Shown here in pieces: positions 48,451 through 59,917 of a stretch of 64,000 bases of DNA. The stretch's first letter is position 1, and every line of letters starts with the position of its first letter. A program made the translations under genes and the position numbers. Location: contig CM043942.1 of NCBI GenBank assembly GCA_014529385.2, positions 7,689,001 to 7,753,000 of the forward strand, given 5' to 3'. The notes below the pieces were generated by a model that saw only the letters and a list, made by a program, of their open reading frames with translations, had not been told where the DNA came from and did not search any database. This DNA is from Adiantum capillus-veneris (Eukaryota > Streptophyta > Polypodiopsida > Polypodiales > Pteridaceae).

Positions 48451-48611
48451 CGGTGGTGTGCTTCCAGGTATCAGATCAATGGTATGATCTTCGGGACGAG
48501 TAGGTGGTAACTCGCCTGGTAGGCCCTCTGAGAAGCAATCGGCGTGAGGTGGAGAAAATCTTGGCGTTCTTTATCAAGTTTAGACATATTTTTCCTATCC
48601 TTTTCACTCAA

Positions 48612-49839
48612 TTATTTCATAAAGATCGAGTAAACAAACAGACTGGATTTCATTAATTTAGAAATGGCCGAAGCCGATACAATAGGGACAGACTCGCCCT
48701 TCAGGTTAATATCAAGTACAATTGTTCTTCCCTTCTCTGTAGTCAATGTCGCTTTCCTCGCCCAATAATCGACCACGGCATTGTTCTTGTGGTACCAGGG
48801 AATCCCTAAAAGAACATCACTACCCTCCAAAGGCATTATGAAAAAGTCCTCATGTCCCAAATACCCCTGACAATGCAACCGAAGTTTGCCAATGACAGGT
48901 GTAATGGCTACGTCCCTGCCGGGTGCCGCTAGAACTGCCAGCGCAAGTGGTCCCATCGAATCGGGAGTGATTCGAGCCGTGCCGCCAATTCCGGTGAAAT
49001 GAAGTTGGCCTGGGCTCCTCATCTGAGTATCCTGAAAAAGTGTCAAATTTGATCGACTGTCCACCTTCCTTAAACTCTCGGACTTTCTTGCTTTTATCTT
49101 CCAGAAAGTCATATTGGTTGGCTTTATAAAAATTCTTCTTGTTCGCATAAAAGTTTCCGTCATCGGAGTCTGAACTGTCTATAGACGAGTCCTCTGTAGA
49201 ACTGTCAGTCACTGAGCGAGATTTAGACTTCTTTGCCTTTTTCTTGCCCTTTCCGAAGCGTTGTTTTTTGCTTCGCTTTTTGCCTTTTCTGTCTTCTTCG
49301 CTCGAATCAGAAGAGCTAGAAGAATTGTCAGAAGAAGAAGAAGAAGAAGAACTGGGTACTCCTTCAAAGTGAACACGCTTCTTCTGTTTCTTTGCTTTGT
49401 CAAATGTCGACTGACGACCCAAATAACCCGGGAAGTCGGTGCCTTTCTTTTGCTTTTTGCCGTGCTTTTTGGCTTTCTTTTGCGCGTCAAAAAGCTAAGC
49501 AATCCGTGCATCAACCACCTCTTCTAATTCCTTCTCTGAATATTTCTTTTGATCAGAAGGTTTCTTGAGAGCGGGTTTCGGGGGTGGTGTTGTGGTTTTC
49601 TGCCACTGCGCATGCACTTCCTGAAAAGAAGTCTCGCTCATATATTTTGCTAGTTTCGGATCCTTCGCAAAACTGAGCATCATCTTTGTTGCATCGCCGA
49701 TCAATTGACGACGCTTCATCTCTCTTTGCTCCGCCTGAGTAGGCCGAGGCGGGTCATACTCTCTGCCGGAATCTTCGTTGTGATCCCTGCCCGCATCTCC
49801 ACATGCAGAGGGAGTCTACTGATCCTTGCGTGAAGCCAT
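48612..49839 (-). pseudogene. Gypsy gag and protease region
   Basis: Frame from ATG at 49839: MASRKDQ, TAG (49816-49818), TPSACGDAGRDHNEDSGRE, DATKMMLSFAKDPKLAKYM, TAG (49495-49497), then Lys/Ser-rich linkers and DGNFYANKKNFYKANQYDFL. A shift near 49000 leads into 48612-49163: GIGGTARITPDSMGPLALAV, ITPVIGKLRLHCQGYLG and MPLEGSDVLLGIPWYHKNNA. The last resembles the retropepsin ILG.PW / D.....V.DY region, although an obvious DSG/DTG active-site triplet is not visible. The normal gag core appears shortened. Confidence 0.7.
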
Positions 49840-49910
49840 AGGTGCCGTGGAAAAAAAAATTGAGGATCGGATTTCCTGTAGAAGAGAAATTGGCCGTGCT
49901 CTGATACCAC

Positions 49911-50232
49911 TATAACAGACTTGGACACTCCAAGTCAAGAATCAATCACGATAGCACCATATAACCACTTCAAAACAATTCACAGATCACAATAGATTTG
50001 CACTGGCCCGGCGGAGTTCCGTGCCTAGAGATATTGGCCCCAAAGACTGGCGCCCCTTTTTTTCTCGGTATTTCTTTATGTATTAATTAATCTTCAAAGT
50101 ACAAGAGAGCGGTTAGGGTTTCACTCTCAGACTTTGCATCCAGATGCTCTACAGAGTGAGCCCTCACCACTTATTTAAAGTTTACAAGGGATGCCCAAAA
50201 GCAGAGCCCCAAAAGCTTCAGTTAAAAGCAAA

Positions 50233-50302
<70 letters not shown>

Positions 50303-50642
50303 AGAGTAAAAATAAACCAAATCAGTTCTCTCTCTCACAAGCTCCAAATTGCGTAGCCAAAAGCTGGCAATTTGCGTCGTTGGGCTGTTAAATCAGCACA
50401 AAATACGCTTTATTTCCGTACGGTGACACGTCAGCATGCCAGCGCATTTTCCGGGAATTATGTCCTGTTGCCTAGGGTTAGGGTTAGGGTTTAGGATAGG
50501 TTTTAGGGTTAGGGTTAGGTTTAGGGTTAGGGTTTTTGGCAGATTTTAGGGTTTGCAGGTTTTAGGGTTAGGGTTTGCAAAATTAGGGTTTTCAGCAGTA
50601 GTCCCGCATGCTCTAGGGCAGACACGTCATCACTTTGTGACA
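49911..50642 (-). repeat. 5' LTR of the gypsy element
   Basis: 732 bp, starting TATAACAG (TG mutated to TA) and ending TTTGTGACA. The longer size relative to the 3' LTR is mostly an expanded CT microsatellite at 50237-50298. Telomere-like repeats lie at 50472-50598. Confidence 0.93.
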
Positions 50643-50915
50643 GATTGCCCCAAATCAGCCCTAAGATCTTCTTCTTGGCGGCCAACACACAAGCCTTGCC
50701 TAATCTGCACCTTTGCGTTAACTCTCCATCCTTGCATTAATCGCATACAGGAACCAGTTCGATGAAAGGACGCTTGTTCTGGAGCACGTGAAGGAGGACC
50801 CGCAATTGGAGAGGGGAAAAGCAACCCCATCAGGCGGCACAAGGGACCTGCATTTTTAGCTTGGAGAGGGGGATGCTGGGCTTTCTACCTCTGTCGACTT
50901 CCCGGCTTTGCATCG
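50643..50915. repeat. Block copy 3, middle part
   Basis: Continues block sequence from the gypsy insertion point (GATTGCCCCAAATCAGCC) to the copia insertion point (GGCTTTGCATCG). It matches 32568-32850 and 42232-42515. Confidence 0.88.
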
Positions 50916-51107
50916 TGAAGGAGTACGAGCGGAAGTGCGACGCGAGAGAGAGTGCGAGAAGAAGAGCACGACGATATGGTGAACTCGCTCTACTGTAATG
51001 TGTAGAGCATAGTGAGTTCTTATTAGGTTTTTACAAAAGAATATGTGTACATACTTGGCGGCCCGCCCACTTACCTGGGCGACCACATTGGGCTTTATAC
51101 CCCAACA
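50916..51107 (-). repeat. Copia 3' LTR
   Basis: TGAAGGAGTACGAGCGG...CTTTATACCCCAACA, 192 bp. Nearly identical to the 5' LTR, differing at about three positions visible by eye (for example GTGCGACGCG/GTGCAACGCG, ACGATATGG/ACAATATGG). Confidence 0.95.
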
Positions 51108-51196
51108 ACCTCCCACTTAAAGTCCAATGTGGTACTTTAAGTGTGAGAGAAGCTACTATACAAGCTAATATACAAGAGATGTAGAGAAGTGATGTA

Positions 51197-54100
51197 CTAC
51201 CCTACACCTAACTGTTTGCGAAAATGCGCAAAGCTCTCTGAGGGAAGTCCTTTTGTAAGTAGATCAGCAGGATTTTCTGTGGTGTGAACTTTGACAAGCT
51301 GAAGTTGCTTATCCTCGAGCATTTCCCTGATGAAATAATACTTCACATCCACATGCTTTGTCTTTGAGTGATAAACTAGATTGCGAGCCAATTGTATAGC
51401 ACTTTGACTATCACAATATAACACAGGCATCTCTTCTTTGATTCCCAAATCTGTTACTAGTCGATTAAGCCAAATTGATTCTTTGCATGCCTCTGATGCT
51501 GCAACATATTCAGCCTCTGTAGTAGACTGAGTAACACAATCTTGTAATCTAGAACGCCATGATACTGCTCCACCAGCCAATGTAAAGACATACCCTGACG
51601 TAGACCTTCGGTTGTCTAAGTCACCTGCATAATCTGAGTCTGTAAAACCCTTTACACTTAGCTCCTAACTCACATAGCATATACGCATACTCTTTGTAGC
51701 TTTCAGGTATCTCAATATTCCTTTCACTGCCTCCCAATGTTTCTTGCCTGGGTTTGACATGTATCGACTTACTACTCCCACTGCAAATGCAATGTCTGGG
51801 CGAGTAGCAATCATTGCATACATCAAACTACCCACTGCAGACGCATATGGAATCTTACCCATTTCAGTCTGTTCTTCCTCAGACACAGGACAATCTTGTT
51901 TGCTAAGTTTCACATATGGTGGCAATGGAACACTCAGTGCCTTTCCCTTCTCCATATTGAAACGTTGCAAAACCTTGTCAATATACTCTGTTTGAGATAA
52001 CCAAATCAACTTCTTTGATCTGTCTCTCTCAATGCGCATACCAAGTATATGACTTACCTCACCCATGTCTTTCATGTCAAACGATTTTGCCATCTTTGAC
52101 TTCAAAGCTGAAATTTCTTCCAAGTGCTTGCCAGCAATCAACATGTCATCCACATACAAAATAAGGATCAGCCAACTACCATCCTTAGCCTTCTTTGTAT
52201 ATAGACAGTGATCGAACTCACTACGTTTGTAGCCTTGAGAAAGCATAAACTTGTGGAATTTATGGTACCATGCCCTCGGTGATTGTTTTAAGCCATAAAG
52301 ACTCTTTAACAACTGGCATACCCAATCTTCCTTGCCTTTCTCAACAAACCCTTCTGGCTGCTGCATGTAAATTTCCACATCTAAATCACCATGCAAGAAC
52401 GCTGTCTTGACATCCATTTGGTGCAACACCAAATCTAATATGGCAACCAATGCAAGAAAGCATCTCAATGTAGTCATCTTGACCACCGGAGAGAAGACTT
52501 CATCAAAGTCAATGCCTTGTTTTTGCTTAAAGCCCTTGGCAACAAGCCTTGCTTTGTACTTTGGCTGACTATCATGAGCGGTGATCTTATACCTGTACAC
52601 CCATTTACAAGGTAGAGTCTTTTTGCCCTGTGGTAATTTAACTAGCTTCCATGTCTTGTTTTTATGCAGAGCTGTCATCTCTGACTGCATGGCCAATTGC
52701 CAATTCCCGGAGTCCTTCATTTACACTGCTTCCTTGTAACATGAAGGCTCATTGCAATCAGTCAACATGACATAGTTCATAGATGGAACAAACCTATCAA
52801 GAGGTCGCGTGACACGTCCAGATCTACGCACAATAGGTGGCTCAGGCTCAGCCACAACCTGTGGTTCCACTCTATCCTGTCCTTGCTCCTCTTGAGCCCT
52901 GACATTTTGTCTTGCACGTGCGGGTCCATCTTCTTGGAAGACAACTCTTCTAATCTCCTCAACCCTCTCTGGTTTAGAATGATATTTGGATTCATTAAAG
53001 TGAACATCATTGCTGCGGACAACCTTTCTGGATTCGGGATCCCAAAGTCTGTACCCCATCTCACCAGAATTACCATAGCCTAGAAAGATGCACTTTCTAC
53101 TTTTTGGCTCAAGTTTGTTCCTAAATTCCTTTGGAACGTGAGTATATGCCTCACAGCCAAAGACTCTGAGATGCTTGTATGAGGGCATTTTGCCTGACTA
53201 TACCATCTCTGGCACTGAATCCTTCTACAAAACCTTGCTAGGAGATCTATTTACAAGATGAACAGCTGTTGATACAGCTTCAGCCCAAAACCCATTTGGC
53301 AGCCGTGCATTAGACAACATACTTCTGACCTTCTCTTGTATGGTCCTATTCATCCTCTCAGCAACACCATTTTGAGGAGGATTGTAAGGAGCAGTAAGTT
53401 CACGTTTTATATCTTTTGACTCACAAAAGTCCTAAAAGGCCTTTGAAACATACTCTCCACCATTGTCAGTGCGTAAGCATTTAAGCTTCTTGCCACTCTG
53501 ATTCTCCACAAGTGTCACAAACGTTTTGAAAACACTAAACGCTTCATCCTTGTGCTTGAGAAAGTAAACCCATACTTTTCTCGAGTAATCATCTATAAAT
53601 GTCATAAAGTAAGAAGCTCCCCCTAGAGATAGGTTAGGCATAGGTCCACACAAATCACTCTGAACAAGTGCCAACTGTGTATCTCTTCTACTGCTTCTAT
53701 GCTTATGTGGCTGCTGTGTTTGCTTACCATACAGACAATGTTCACAGAATTCAAAATCATTAAATGAAAAGCCAGGCAAATAACCTGAACGAGACAAGAT
53801 TTCCATTCCCTTCTTGGACATATGTCCTAACCGGCTATGCCACAAAGAAACGTTCGGCTGCTCGGTTACATTGATTACATTTTTAGAGACATTTGATACA
53901 AAAATCATGTAAAGTCCTCCAGACTTTACTCCATGTGCTACTGTCATGGAACCCTTGGATATCTTCCACATGTTCTGTCCAAAAGTGGTGACGTAGCCAG
54001 CATCATCAAGTAAACCTGTGTTGATCAAGCTCTTTGTAATTGCGGGAACATGTCTCACATTCTTCAGCGTGAAAGAAGAGCCATTCTGAAACTTCAATTG

Positions 54101-55177
54101 AACATCTCCAACACCTAAGATCTCACATGTCTGCCCATTGCCTAGCCGAACATGATCTTTAGTGATCACATAAGAGGTAAACCACTCCTTGTTTGGAGAC
54201 ACATGAAGTGATGCCCCTGAGTCTATAATCCGGTCACTCAGTGCATTTCCATCAGATGCTGTAAGAAGAGCTGAGTCCATTGTATTCTTCAAGAAGTAGA
54301 TGTCTCCTGACACTAGACTGTCATCCTCTGCAACAGTGTTTGTCACATTTATTTCTTGAATCTTCACTGAGGACTTGTTCTTCTCACCATGGTCTTCAGC
54401 TTTCTCTTTGCCTTTTTCTGCTTTCCATTCTCTGCAGTCTCTTTTCATGTGACCCTTCTTGCCACAATGGTAGCATTCTATGTCACTCTTGCCTTTAGCA
54501 CTGCGGGACTTGCTACGAGACTGATTCCTCTTTCCACCTTTGTACTTTTCTTTGGTCCTTCCCCAGACAACTAAGGCTGTTCCTTTGCCTTTGTCCATTG
54601 TCTTTCTACTGGTTTCTTCAGTAAGCAGACTTCCTTCTACACCTGCTATGTTCAAACCATCTGGAGGTGCAGAATTACTCAAAGCTGTGCGAAAAGTGTC
54701 CCAACTTTCCGGCAATGTGATCAACAGGAACATAGCTCTAACAGGTTCATCAAACTTGACACCTTGAGCTGACAACTGACTCTAGATTGTGTTGAATTCA
54801 TTCAGATGATTGGACATAGGTGTCCCTTCTTTCATCTTCAAGTCAACAAGCTTCTTAAGCCAGTATTCCTGTGAAGCTGCACTCTGCTTCTCATAAAGAT
54901 CACTCAGCTTTAACCATGCTTGATAAGCCGACATCTCGTCTGCTACATTGAAGTAAACGCTTTCTGCCAAAGTCAGCATAATGGTAGAAAGTGCCAATTC
55001 ATCCATTTCGCTCCATTCATCTTCGTCCATATCTTCTGGTTTTATCCCCTTGAGCTTTATAGGTTTTATCTGCTTCTTTTGTACCAACCCGTGCCAAATC
55101 TACTTCTTCCACAATGGAAAATTGGTTCCATCCAGCTTCTTGATATTGTAAAGAGCAGTGTCCTGTGATCCAGCCAT
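51197..55177 (-). pseudogene. Copia Gag-Pol polyprotein: single 1,326-codon frame interrupted only by stops
   Basis: ATG at 55177 opens MAGSQDTALYNIKKLDGTNF. Domains by approximate codon: gag 1-230; CCHC knuckle CYHCGKKGHMKRDC ~235; aspartic protease IIDSGASLHVS ~325; integrase with LWHSRLGHMSKKGMEIL ~445, CEHCLYGK, VQSDLCGP, LRTDNGGEYVS ~570, GVAERMNRTI ~600; RT from ~820 with DVKTAFLHGDLDVEIYMQQP, SLYGLKQSPRAWY, LYVDDMLIAG ~985; RNaseH with TEAEYVAASEACKESIWLNR and ENPADLLTKGLP to the stop at 51197-51199. Premature stops: TAG at 55100-55102, 54782-54784, 53432-53434, 53225-53227, 53198-53200 and 51665-51667; TAA at 52721-52723. All lie in one unbroken frame; no indel was found. It encodes the full replication machinery, but this copy cannot express it as read. 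Confidence 0.95.
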
Positions 55178-56239
55178 AGCTACGCTTCACAGTAGTTTAC
55201 TTTTCTGGGAAAAATTCGACAGAGTTTCCCCTGTAAACTGACCTCTGAACCAATATCACCCTGTCAAATGAACCAAGAAAGCTTCAGATTCTGCAGAAAT
55301 TTTGACAGAGGTGTACTAAAAACACACCAAAAAACAGCTCAAAAAACCACTGTCTCTCTAACACTATAAGTTGTGGGTAAACCTATCCTGCACCTGTACT
55401 GTCTCTGATTGTCCTGTCACTGTCCTGTAAGCATAGACTACGACAATGCCTCAACGGCAGTAAAGCAAAGATGCAATCCCAACTGTCTAACTCACAGTCA
55501 ATACATCCTAGCTGCCTATCTAAGGGTGCTCGAGGGATCGCTCCAAGACCTATATCACCGAAAGGATCTCAACATTCGAGAATCCCCCAGCTCAATAAAA
55601 CCTCACTCGACCCTCAACAAAGGCTGCAGTAAATCTGACAGTACATAGACTTCCCACAAAGTCATACATCCACAAATTTCCCACTGTATGCTGTAACCGC
55701 TGCGGCGGTTGTTTGCTGCGTGACTCACAGCCAGCAAACCCTCAACAGACATACATCATCTCTGACAATACATCCCATGTGGAAGTACCTGCAATGTCAG
55801 GATGAAATCTGGAATATCAAGCAGCAAACACAAGCTACCTGATGAACTAGTGGATGTCGACTACAGTCTGTGTGTAGATGCGCCCGTGTCGTATGTGACA
55901 CGCCTCCAAGAACTGTGAGCCGTCCTTCTATGTGTAGACAGCCACAAATCAACACTCTGGGAGTGTCGATATCCTCAGCACCTGCAGTCGTAGGCCGAAA
56001 AACCCAAATTTGCAGAGTCGGATCTGCACCCGCTGAGACCATGTAATCGAAAATGGCCAGCGCAGAACTTTGTCGAAGCCGAACGGTGACCGAGATGACC
56101 TCAGAATGAAATTCTGAGCACACCGAGTCCTACGGGCTCACCCACAAGATTTGGGGCCGTGTCTTTGCCTGTCGAATTTCACTCCAATCTGAGCTGGTGA
56201 CTCTAGCCTCCTACAGTGCTGCCCCGAGCCTCGATCTGA
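55178..56239 (-). other. Copia leader region
   Basis: About 1.06 kb between the primer-binding site and the polyprotein ATG. No conserved ORF was recognised; it presumably holds the packaging signal and untranslated leader. Confidence 0.6.
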
Positions 56240-56253
56240 GCTCTGATACCCGT

Positions 56254-56445
56254 TGAAGGAGTACGAGCGGAAGTGCAACGCGAGAGAGAGTGCGAGAAGA
56301 AGAGCACGACAATATGGTGAACTCGCTCTACTGTAATGTGTAGAGCATAGTGAGTTCTTATTAGGTTTTTACAAAAGAATATGTGTACATACCTGGCGGC
56401 CCGCCCACTTACCTGGGCGACCACATTGGGCTTTATACCCCAACA
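56254..56445 (-). repeat. Copia 5' LTR
   Basis: 192 bp, same ends as the 3' LTR. Adjacent to GGTATCAGAGC with a 3-nt spacer. Confidence 0.95.
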
Positions 56446-57120
56446 CATCCGGTGCATTGCCGGCCCTCCAACGGCTGTGGTACGAGAGATCCACACCCCA
56501 TCAAGCCTCTGCTTCGGTCCGACATCTATCGGGGGCGAACGGGCCCGCTGAAATCTGCGTTACAGCAGCGTTTTCAGCCCCTCGGAGTTATAGTTTTGGG
56601 TGGACAGTAGTACCTTGGCTTGTGTTTTCCATAGAGGATGATGCTACCTCCTGGCAGGACACCATCGGTGTTCATTGCGGTCTTCTGTTGATTGCTCCAG
56701 CAGAGGGTGGCTTCGACATCCGCTTGAGTAGGTATGTTAGCTAGGTTCAGTTGTAGCAGCATGAAGACTAGAAAATTTTTGGTGAGCCATCCTGCCATAA
56801 AGGTAACCTTCACAAAGTTGTCGATCGGGGCAAAAGGTGGTGCTATAGGCAAGACGATGTTTGACAATATGTTCCGTAGATGCACGGCGGACGGGCTTTC
56901 TTGCCATGTTCACGTCCACGACGACTCTGCACTTATGTTCACGTGGGTTTTGATTTCAGAGTAACGCCAATTTGATCAGGCTCAGCTTCGCCTGCATTTG
57001 ATGCAGGATCTTGCGCCGGAATAAGATCGTTGGCAATCTCGTAGAGGTTGTAGGCTTCAGTGAGATCGCGCAGGGTGTGAGCTTCATGCCGGCAGAGGTG
57101 AGAGCGTTTTTTCATATATC
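56446..57120. repeat. Block copy 3, last part
   Basis: Resumes the block after the copia element (CATCCGGTGCATTGCCGG) and matches 42505-43250, with a deletion relative to copies 1 and 2 after GCCGGCC. It ends at GAGCGTTTTTTCATATATCC, where an inverted LTR fragment begins. Confidence 0.88.
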
Positions 57121-57441
57121 CAGCCCGTCCATCGTCGCCCTCATCGTCGTTGACATCGTCGGCAAGTCCATAGCATTGTAGAGATTGTGCAATCAATAGA
57201 AGACCGCTCTCGCAATAGAGAGTGGGGCCTTCGGAGGAGGGTTTGACAACTTTTCTAGTGTCGTATTCTTCTCGCTCTATCTCTCAGTCTCAGCACCTTC
57301 ATGCACAGTGTTTACCACTTTGTTTGTGTACACTTGCACTCTCTCATTAAAGGAACGGAAGGCTCTCCCTTCCGTAAGTAAAAGGAACCTTGAGCACGAT
57401 CGGATCACTCATCCTGAGCAAAGCTCTCATTTCTGTTGCAC
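57121..57441 (+). repeat. Inverted LTR fragment facing the family B element
   Basis: Reverse-oriented terminal part of an LTR, from CAGCCCGTCCATCGTCG through GAGAGTGGGGCCTTCGGAGG to TTCTGTTGCACCTAACA. It lies head to head with the LTR that starts TGTTAGGTGCAGCGG at 57460. Confidence 0.85.
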
Positions 57442-57459
57442 CTAACAGCCACATTCACT

Positions 57460-58579
57460 GTTAGGTGCAGCGGAATGATTGTTTGCGCTTTGCTCAAGAT
57501 GAGTGCTCCGAACTGTGCTCAAGGTTCCTTTTAGTTCTTATGGAAGGGAGAGCCTTCCGTTCTTAATGGAAAGTGCTATGATCACGAACAAAGTGAATGG
57601 ACAATGTGCGTGCAAGTGTATGAGACTGAGAGATAAAGAGAGAAGAGAGATACGACACCAGAGACGTTGTAAAACCCTCCTCCGAAGGCCCCACTCTCGT
57701 CGGCGAGAGTGGTCTACTTTTTGATTGCACAAAGTGGTACAATGCGTATGCAATGGACGGATACAACTTGGACTATGCCGATGACAACGACGGTGATGAC
57801 GACGACGACTTGATGGCTGAAATCTGAGATCTTCTAACTGCTGAATTTCGGGACTGTTTCGGTGGCTGAAAATGACTGTTTTGGCTGCGTTTTCATGGGC
57901 TGAAAATGGGGGATCTTCTGCAACCACTTAGGATGTATCTGCTACCTTGCTATAGGCTGAAAACCTGCATTTTTAACTGCTGAAATTCTGCGTTTTTTAC
58001 TGCTGATGTCGCTGGCTGAAAATGCTGAGGACTTGCAAGCTGGCTGGCGTTTTTGGGCTGAAAACGCTGATGATGACTATAGCGTTTTTGGCTGAAAAAC
58101 GCTAGGGCTGTCTACTGCTGGCGATGGGAGGAATCTGCAATGGCTATGCTGTTGATGATGCTGACGATCATGCAAGACTGGGAAAAACGCCAAGGATCTG
58201 GGAAAATGCCCGGCGAGGATGGGGATCCAAAAACGCTAGGGGTGCTGGGGGGTACTGGTGAGAAGTTGCCTGTTGAGCGGGAAGCTCCTGCTGCCTCTTC
58301 TGCAAGAAAGTGCTAACTTGGGTTTGCTTATATATTAACTTAGCAAAATTACCCTACCTACTTTTGTTGGAAAGTAACTTAAAAATAAGAAGTGAAAATA
58401 ACCAAAAATAGGAAAAATAGGCTAAATGCACTCGAAAATTCCCCTCGTTGAATCTGATGGATCCTGAAGGGAATACTGATGATCATGCTATGTGCAACCA
58501 GAGGATATGCATCTACACTCAGTGACTGGGCATGCACGGTCTACGAATAGACTCACAAAAGTGCCAGATCACTGCTAAA
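57460..58579 (-). repeat. Family B 3' LTR, truncated
   Basis: Matches 61994 onward until GATCACTGCTAAAT, then joins internal sequence AATCCTGGAAGGGACTG directly. The rest of the LTR and the polypurine tract are missing. Confidence 0.9.
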
Positions 58580-58660
58580 TAATCCTGGAAGGGACTGTTC
58601 GCCGGCCCACTCTGATGTGTGGGTCGTGCGGTACTTGAACTTCATAAAGGTCTACAACGC

Positions 58661-59917
58661 TTACTTCTTTGGGTCGCGCCGAAAGCGACACAAAGTCTTC
58701 TGTGGCTCCTTCAATGCTTCAACTTCGTCTAGAGTCGTGCTTCCTTCGTCTTCAAGAATCTCCATGGCTGAAAATTCCTGAAACCATCTCCAACACAAAA
58801 CCATGAGCATACCCATTCTATGTAAAGTGAAGGAAAAAAATCTTGTCTTCCTCAAAGATTGTGTATGCAATGTAGATGAACATAGAGACAGAGTGACAAC
58901 CCGTTCATCAAACACGTGCAAACAATGAGGTCGAATCTTTTCTGTTTGATCGAAATCAATCAACTGTGGTAAATCACAATGGAAATGCCCATGCTTGGTG
59001 CTCATACTATCATGTGCTCGTTCGGAAACTGTGTCATGCCAAGGAAGAGACATGGAATGTGACTTCCTGACATACATACTTGTCAGCTTTTCACGAAAAA
59101 TCTGCATACATGCGTGCTCATCCATGAGAGAAACGTGCTCAACATATAGTATGTCATGCCTAGGAAAAGGGATCACATAACGATGTTGACTAAAATACAG
59201 GAAACGATCATGAATGAAACACTCGAACAATGCGTGCGTATCAATCATGTGAACACATAATACTTCCTGTGAGGGCTCTTTGGACCAAGGCTCGAGAGCC
59301 AAGATCGGTGCTTCGTGATTGATCGAATCTGCAACGAGGTTAGCTTCGCTAGAAAAAGCATCAACTAACACTCCATCCTTGTGAACAATCACATCTTCTT
59401 CAAGCAAATCATCATGCTTGTGAGAAATCACATCTTGATCATGCAAAACATCTTGCTTGTCTTTATCATCCAAATCATTATGCAAATCATTATCATTCAA
59501 ATCATCATGCTTCTCATAATCATGAAAATCCTGTGTGTCATGCTGTGGAGAAAAAGAGACTGAGAGAATCTCCTTATCCCGAATCCTTTCAACCTTGTCC
59601 TCCATATTAGCAATGAGAGATGGAGAAGGAGCAATGTCCTCTCCATGAATGACAAGAGGAGAATCACTGTCGGCATTGAGAGTTATAGTGTTAGCCGCAA
59701 ATTTCATGAGAGCGTCATTATCACGAAACCATCGAATGCCCAAAATCATCACATCCTGAGAGAGGAGAAACAACAAATCTTCTAGTGAAGGCAGTTTGTT
59801 GAATTGCAAACAACACATCAAGGCACTCCTCCGTGATGAGAGTGTCCATACCGAGACGAAAGCCAGAGACCTCGATAGGAGATCTCGGACTAACTTCGAG
59901 GCGGGCTCTCTCAACAA
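58661..59917 (-). pseudogene. Protease end fused to His/Asp-rich linker and conserved unknown domain (418 codons)
   Basis: The frame begins out of register with the upstream protease. The native phase is entered near 59745 at DVMILGIRWFRDNDALMKFA and NTITL, the C-terminal half of a gypsy-type retropepsin (compare ILG.DWL..H......R..T). It then runs without a break through MEDKVERIRDKEILSVSFS, a His/Asp-rich tract (DYEKHDDLNDNDLHNDLDDK), and the domain shared with family A: DTHALFECFIHDRFLYFSQH, PFPRHDILYVEHVSLMDEH, SMSLPWHDTVSERAHDSMST and QSLRKTRFF. It ends EALKEPQKTLCRFRRDPKK. This is the only copy in which the unknown domain is one open frame with the protease. No RT, RNaseH or integrase motif occurs. 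Function unknown. Confidence 0.7.

Larger units (their letters stand above)
44478..50642 (-). mobile_element. Ty3/gypsy chromodomain retrotransposon (chromovirus lineage), nearly full length
   Basis: 3' LTR 44478-45159, 5' LTR 49911-50642, polypurine tract about 45160-45172, primer site TGGTATCAGAGC at 49898-49909. The target duplication is GATTA (44473-44477) against GATTG (50643-50647), one mismatch; the empty site is visible in block copies 1 and 2 (GGGATTGCC). The internal order gag-PR-RT-RNaseH-INT-chromodomain is canonical for Ty3/gypsy chromodomain elements. Several frameshifts and TAG codons make it inactive. Confidence 0.95.
50916..56445 (-). mobile_element. Ty1/copia retrotransposon, structurally complete
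   Basis: Two 192-bp LTRs (50916-51107 and 56254-56445). The polypurine tract is at about 51108-51120. The primer site GGTATCAGAGC is at about 56240-56250. The target duplication CATCG (50911-50915) against CATCC (56446-56450) has one mismatch. The internal order gag-protease-integrase-RT-RNaseH is canonical for copia. A ~1.06-kb leader separates the primer site from the start codon. Confidence 0.95.

Noticed and set aside
51197-55177. Reassigned genetic code (TAG read as Gln) or RNA editing of stops
   Set aside because: Normal TAG termination appears in several ORFs, and known U-to-C editing of stops in plants is organellar; methylation-driven mutation is simpler. Transcript data could reopen this.
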